Shown piece by piece: positions 58,201-64,000 of a stretch of 64,000 bases of DNA. The notes beneath the pieces were generated by a model. The model was not told where the DNA came from. It made no database searches and worked only from the letters and a program-made list of their open reading frames with translations. The position numbers were made by a program, and so were the translations under genes. Numbering within the stretch: position 1 is the stretch's first letter; every line of letters starts with the position of its first letter. Source of the DNA: Clavelina lepadiformis (Eukaryota; Chordata; Ascidiacea; Aplousobranchia; Clavelinidae); assembly GCF_947623445.1 (NCBI RefSeq), contig NC_135244.1:3224001-3288000 (forward strand), in the 5' to 3' direction.

Positions 58201-61200
58201 AGGAACCCGAACTTTGTTATTCTTCTTTTTTTTCGCAACGCATGAATGCCTTTGAACTTTGACCCGATTGAATCATGAAAACAACTTACGATAAACAACG
58301 GTTTCTAATAAACTTATTTTGTCGGTTTGTTCATTGCAGCTTATTCCATTGCGCTGGATCAGGCATCACGAAACCTGTACATTGCCGATTTTGACCGTGA
58401 TGCTATCATCGTGATGTCACTCGAATTGCCGTCTGTGACGTCAACGCTGCACGTGCACGACATTTATATAGTTTCGAACCTCGTGATCAGCGATAAACTC
58501 AAGTAAGTTGTTCGAAACATTTCTAGGAAGAATGACCGAGATTTGATATCACTCACAAGACATAATTTTTCTTTCGAAACTGATAAGTTGTTGATGTAAA
58601 TACTTGATGTAGGTGAGCAATGCAGTATGCAAAACGCTCAGTAATCCAATTATTGTAAGTTTAATATCAAACATTTCTTGACTGACTTGCGTTCTTCTGT
58701 GAAACACACGTATGCTAATCCACAACTAATCCACAGCTAATCCACAGCTAATCCACAACCAAGTACAAATTAACCACAAATGGCTCCAGAACATCTTTTG
58801 ACCGATATGTTTCACATTTCAAGGAAAGTGTTTTGGTCGGCATGGGGCCAGGTTGAGTCCGAAGATGATGACATGAGCGGAGTCATTGAAGAGATGAACC
58901 TGGATGGAACAGGAAGGAAGATCATCGCTAACGATACGGGAGGGCCTGAAGGGCTCACTATAGACAATGAAAGTAATAATATTTGAAAGTTACAGTATAG
59001 ACAACTATGGTATGATGCTGTATAGCCTAAATGAGGAAAGAGGCTTGGAGGATACTTTAATACACCAAAATAAGCCTATATAGTTGAATGCATGTAAGTA
59101 GCATGATATACATAATCTTCCATATTAGTAACTATGAATGGCTGCGCTTAACTCTAAATAGAGGAACTGCTGTAATTAGTCTAATTATATATTTTTTGCT
59201 ATTGTGTTAGCCTGTGCTTTTTATTTTTAAATACCACTGGCACAGAATGGAAGAGGGGTGTTAAAATAAAATAATTGATAAACAATTCAACCTTCTTAAG
59301 CAATACATTCCTAATTTGCCTGCGTTCCTCTGTAATTGGTCTTCAAGAATCAAGATGACCACTTTTTATCACGTTATAGATAAAGTTATTAGATCGTTTT
59401 GTTGTGAATCTTAATGTCTATCTGTTTAGATAATATTCTGTTTTGGATCGAGACCCATTTTAACGCAATCGCGTGGATGAACCTCAACAGCGGTGAACGG
59501 GGAAGATACGATCTTCAGTTCCACGTAGCTACCTCGTATTTAAAGTTTTTGTTTGATGGCTTGATTTTGTTGGTCAGGCGTTAACTGCAAACTATAATTA
59601 GCTTGTCCCGTACCTGTTATAAATACAGTATTTTTTAAATAGGCAAAATCAGAATGAAATCTCTGTTTAACGAGAACTAATTTCGTTTCATTCATCTTGG
59701 TCAACTGAACTGCAAAATCTTGTCCAGAAATGCTTGGACTATGACAGATGTGGTGATATTTTAGAAAAGTTTTTATTTGCAGCGAAGCGATTATGTCGAC
59801 GAGCTTGCATACCACAATGACTTCATCTACCTCACTAACAATGGGGAATCAAACGCTCTCCGCGTGCGAGTTAGTGATGTAACGAGCAAAGACACCGCCG
59901 ACCCAGACGATGATGAAGAATTTGGTCCCCGAGTTTTCTATGATCTGTCCGGGATTAGGATTTTTTCATCGGCCGCAATAAATGCAGGTAAAAATTTTCA
60001 AACACCTAAAATCTGAAGCATCTCAATACGATCAATATGCGATGTTATGTAAGTAATAGAACACCGCAAAAATTCTTTCTCAGAACTCGTGAACAAAGAA
60101 ATATAAAGAAAGCGTTTGTCTTTTAGCACTAAACAGCTATCTATTTCAACGTACATGTTACTGTTTTGTCGGCTTTGCATATTCTTTTTTATACGTACTG
60201 TTTTATTCTTCAGAATATGAGTGAATTCGGTTTGTGCCACTTTTTTTCAGACACCAATAGCTGTTCAGAAAACCGGGGCGGTTGTCCGCAAATTTGCGTT
60301 CCCAGCCAGTCCGACAGAATCTGTTTGTGCAATGATCATTCGGTCTTCGTACCAAGCAACAACACCTGCACGCAAGTCCGGTCTTCAGGTTCTACAGCTT
60401 TTTATACATTTATTCACGCAACCTGTTTTGGTAAATGTCTGCTGCCTTGCATAATTTTTATATCAAACAACACTGTAGCGACTGAGTGTTGCATTGTCAA
60501 ACTTTACTGGAGAAATATTTTATTTCTAATTAAACGAAGAGGTCAACAATTAGTAGTCGCTGGTCGCAAAATATTTTAGCTATATATGTCTATGATACGC
60601 TGGCTGCCATTCACATAGTATCAACGTTAACCTTGTCTTTATAGATGATGAAACCGCTCCTTCATTTGGTGATACCTGCCCAAGTTTCCAAAGGTTAATA
60701 ACGGACAGATGCTCCAACACCAGTTTCTTCAATTTCACTACACCAGTTGCTACTGATAATTCTGGATATGTTGTCATAAAAAGAAGGGTAAGGCGTTAAA
60801 AGTTATTACATCATATACTCAGCGACTTTGTGCCGTAACTTAATAACAATATCGTTTATTGATCATACGCTTCAGAGGTTTCAAACCTGGGGTGTCAGAT
60901 GCGTTTTTAGGAGGTACGAAACCTGTGTAGGCCTATGGGCAATTATTTGGATCCTACAAGTATGCAACCACCCAAGGGGTGAGGTGGAGAATATTGTTTG
61001 TCAAAGGCTGAATTCGAGTAAACGGGGACACAGTTAGGCATTATAAGTTAATACTTTAGGTTAGACAAAACCCGAGTAAAATTTTTTGTTTTTTACTTTC
61101 TTTTTTAAAAAGGTAATGTAAATTTACGGAAAAGAGTTAACACATTGTTGTTGTAAAGCGTGAATTCTGTCTTCTTGTGGCTTAGCGTCAACTTTAAACG

Positions 61201-64000
61201 ACCGGGACAGTTCAAACTATTATGCACTCTTCTACCGATGTGAATGTAGCACGTATTACTTCTTCCAGTCTAAGGTTTAACATCCGGTATACCATTAAAA
61301 GTTCAAATGATAACGTTACGTAGTATTTTGAAACAAATCTAAACAACCCTGTTATTCTAAGGCTAGTAATCATTTCGCTTCAGTTGTAAGTGCAGTTCAG
61401 CTATAAGCATTACACCCGTTACACCGTTAGTCCATTACCATTACATTACCCCCATTACACCGACCGGGATACACATGTGGGAATAAAACATTGATTTTCA
61501 TATAGACATCATAATGCGCAATGAACATTTGTTTGGCGGAATCATAAACAGGTCATCAGCTTGTCACCCAGCATCACGTCCGTTTCTCAAAGTGAGCGTT
61601 TCTTGCAGCTCAAGAACCCGCCGCCTTACAACCTACTTCCTGGCCTTCATTTATTCCTGTACACAGCCCAAGATCGGAGCGGAAATGTCGAGTATTGCTA
61701 CTTTTTTGTGAACGTGTTCAGTAAGTTCCTTCAGCTTTCATGGTTTCGATTTTATGTTGTACGCTGGTTAAGATATCTCAAAGCAGTGCAAACTGTAGTA
61801 GGGTTAGTGGTAATTAAAATTTAGTTTGCTAATTACCAATTGTTAATTACAAATTGGTGAAAATTTCTAAGTTTTTCAAAATATCACACTTAGTCAGAAA
61901 CAAGAGGCGACTAAACCTTATTTGTATCAGGAGCGACTTGTACAGGCTTGCCTCAACTTCAATCTGGAGTCACAATAATCGGGCCATCGTGCAGGAACTA
62001 TTACGGCTCCGTTATCAACATAACTTGTCCAGGATTCGACAAACCACATTTTCAGGTTTGTTTGGCTTTAAGTAAATGTTGATTTCCACCTAAAAGTAAA
62101 ACATTTCTTGTTTTCTGGATTTTTCATGTATACAGTAGCTAAATGTTTTTAAGCATTATTCAATCACCCACAAATATACGGTGGTATGGCAATTGGCTAA
62201 ACTGTAAAATAACAAGTAACCAGTTATTATTACCGCCAACCATGCAATTACGGGTAATTTAAAAGTGTATTCAGCCTATTTGTTTCCTTCAAGACACAAT
62301 GCACACGTAGTGGATCGTGGACTCCTACTGAACCAATAATCTGTCCGACAGCAACCACGACGTCACAAAACAGTAAAACAAGTATGTCAATATTTTTTAC
62401 CTCTGAACTCGCTGTTGGTTGGTAGTTGGCAATCAAACTCTGAGTAAAACTTGTTGAACATCGACAAGTTTTACTCAAAGTTTAAGCAGTTTTCACTGAC
62501 AACCTTGGCCATAACCACTAACTAACACAACATCTTGCGAGTGAGTAGAAAATACCGTGCCACTTATCCTGTTTTAACACTCTCAAAATATGCTCTATGA
62601 CTTCGGCAATGTATAACAACGTCTATCGTGTGACGTAGCAGCACTCGCATGCTAAAGGAAAACTAACCGACTTGTTTTTGTACAAAAAACTATTCAATGA
62701 CTACCATAATATGGTACCGGCCGCACCAGGTCATGGTCCTGGACCAACTGAACGAAATCACGAGCTAAATGGGGACAACAGTAAGTCGGTTGGTTCGACT
62801 TGCTGCGTCAAAATAGGTTGTTGAAATTTGCCAAGCTTTAATTTTGTGGTGTTTGTAAACGCGAGGATGCTGCAATGCTAATAACTCGAAACCAGCTTAA
62901 CTGAAAAAAAACTGGTGTTGTGATATCTGGTTAGAGTATCATGGCTAAACCGTTTTCAAAAGAAGAAATAATTCTCTTGGTGCCGGGTTGGCCATCTTAT
63001 ATGTTTTATAAATAACACACGCATTTGTCTGCAAACATTGTATTATTAAATGTATCTGTTTTCTAAATTTTATTATGGTTTTTGATTTGCTTTCGTTTCA
63101 ATAACTCATGTTTTTAAATTTGTAGATTTACCACAATCGGCGGCACCAGAAGGATTAAGTGGGGGACTGATCGCGTTGATTGTTATAATAATCGTTTGCG
63201 TGGCCGTTGGAGCCGGAGTCCTTGCTTGGAGGTGAGCAAATATCGCGATTGTTCAAGCAGTGAAAATAAACGTTCGCTGTGTGTTTTTTAACATCAAATG
63301 TAGGCTAATAACCTTTGCTTTTATTACTGGGCTGCTATCTATAGCCTAAGGCTTAGCCCTAAGCCAGGGGTCGGCAACCTTTTGTTGGTCACGGGCCAAA
63401 TGTCGAGTGTACAACTCTTTGGCGGGCCGGAATTTTCATTAATACTATAATTCACACTCACTTCAGTATATTATGCTACATTGCTGCAATCTCAATCATA
63501 CCAATCACAAACAGAGAGATATATATATTTTTTCACACTTCAACAACACAGCATTAATGTGACACGGCATCTCTCTTTGTATCTATAACGACTAGTCTAG
63601 TCTACAGACAATCTCGTACTTAGTACGGGATACTAGTCTACCGCCTTCGCACCAGTTTTATGGCGTAACAATAGACTACTACGACATACTTATGGCGTAA
63701 CAATACCACAATTTTTTCAAACAGTGCTAACACTGCAGTTTGAAACTCAATAAAAAAGGGCGGGCCGTATTCTCGTGATAACTAATTAATATGTCTCGGG
63801 CCGGAAGATTTCGCATGGCGGGCCGTAGGTTGCCGACCCCTGCCCTAAGCCTTAGGTTATGTTACTCTACTACTATTGCCCTGATATTTATTTAGAAGAA
63901 CCGCTATTTATGCAAATTAAAAACTTGTTAAGATTTTTGTATTTTGTATTGTTAAAAGTGTTAAAATCCTACAGATTTAAGCAACACCCGGTGTTTGCTA
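52284..64000 (+). CDS. YWTD/EGF/HYR/CCP single-pass receptor, copy B (3' end cut by window)
   Basis: Tandem paralogue of copy A on the same strand with the same exon structure: 52284-52365, 52686-52738, 52874-53008, 53777-53974, 55100-55302, 55566-55706, 55893-56025, 56155-56320, 56617-56792, 57295-57475, 58340-58502, 58824-58972, 59430-59524, 59783-59987, 60251-60388, 60645-60787, 61609-61720, 61931-62055, 62294-62381, 62730-62780, 63126-63231, and 63975 to beyond the window. All phases join. Domains are as in copy A. Differences: signal peptide two residues shorter, exon 3 three codons shorter with a different end (VYLYS), exon 19 four codons shorter, exon 20 shortened or skipped, exon 21 one codon shorter. 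No stop or frameshift is seen, so it looks functional. The last roughly 20 residues lie outside the window. Confidence 0.88.
53250..53725 (+). mobile_element. hAT transposase remnant in receptor B intron 4
   Basis: An insert with ends resembling AGGGCAAGTTTTTGCAA and CAAAAACTTGCCTG. Inside, from about 53441, a short frame ends VERRFSMLRKLLAKDRH, typical of the hAT C-terminal dimerisation region, and stops where the family usually continues NVWKYLALYVN. The words KCLALYVNRS follow after the stop. It is dead and mostly deleted. Copy A lacks it. Confidence 0.7.
58713..58760. repeat. Tandem TAATCCACA repeat in receptor B intron 11
   Basis: About four head-to-tail copies of an 11-bp unit like CTAATCCACAG. 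The matching intron of copy A lacks the array. Confidence 0.7.
62730..62780 (+). other. Altered exon 20 of receptor B
   Basis: In copy A this exon starts after ATATCAG. In copy B the aligned site no longer ends in AG. The next usable acceptor (CGCACCAG) starts an exon of 51 nt in place of 72, still in phase, coding a shorter stalk segment. Skipping it altogether would also keep the frame. Confidence 0.55.
63365..63842. mobile_element. 478-bp hAT-type MITE with exact target duplication
   Basis: Ends CAGGGGTCGGCAACCT and AGGTTGCCGACCCCTG are perfect inverted repeats, flanked on both sides by CCCTAAGC. GGGCCGG blocks sit inside each end. It lies in the last intron of receptor B and is absent from the matching intron of copy A. 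Confidence 0.9.

Noticed and set aside
52284..64000. Copy B as a pseudogene
   Set aside because: All exons keep phase with no stops; the single splice-site loss is bypassed in frame.

Overview
The window is nuclear DNA from an animal. It is AT-rich, with many short exons, GT-AG introns and tens of short repeats, and it has no bacterial operons, tRNA, rRNA or CRISPR features. The gene content (a kinesin-13, a mitochondrial GatC, a STYXL1-like phosphatase, an LRRC69 orthologue, and receptors built from LRP-type propellers plus HYR and sushi domains), small introns and abundant hAT-type miniature elements suggest an invertebrate deuterostome. A tunicate such as Ciona is my best inference, but nothing in the sequence proves the species.

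Layout. (1) 1-7932: mostly non-coding, with one small acidic single-exon gene at 3257-3499. (2) 7933-17211, minus strand: an 18-exon kinesin-13 (KIF2/MCAK type), including an optional-looking 136-codon cassette exon. (3) 17212-21737: repeats, among them a tRNA-derived SINE split by another insertion. (4) 21738-25966, minus strand: a rhodanese plus dual-specificity phosphatase gene resembling STYXL1. It keeps the catalytic cysteine but carries a one-base frameshift. An intact single-exon GATC lies directly upstream of it. (5) 29378-32364, minus strand: a nine-exon LRRC69 orthologue. (6) 32365-36226: a cluster of transposon-derived elements, several with exact 8-bp target-site duplications. (7) 36227-48293 and 52284-64000, plus strand: two tandem paralogues of a single-pass receptor. 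Each has a signal peptide, Ser/Thr-rich linker, YWTD propeller, EGF, second YWTD propeller, EGF, HYR, sushi/CCP, Thr-rich stalk, transmembrane helix and short tail. Copy A is complete (22 exons, 991 residues, all phases consistent). Copy B runs off the right edge in its last exon.

The most notable content is the receptor pair, which joins LRP/LDLR-type ligand-binding propellers to complement-type HYR and CCP modules. The duplication also carries introns and flanks, so each copy serves as an ancestral empty site for insertions in the other. Coordinates were worked out by hand from splice-site and reading-phase continuity. No alignment, domain search or transcript data was available.
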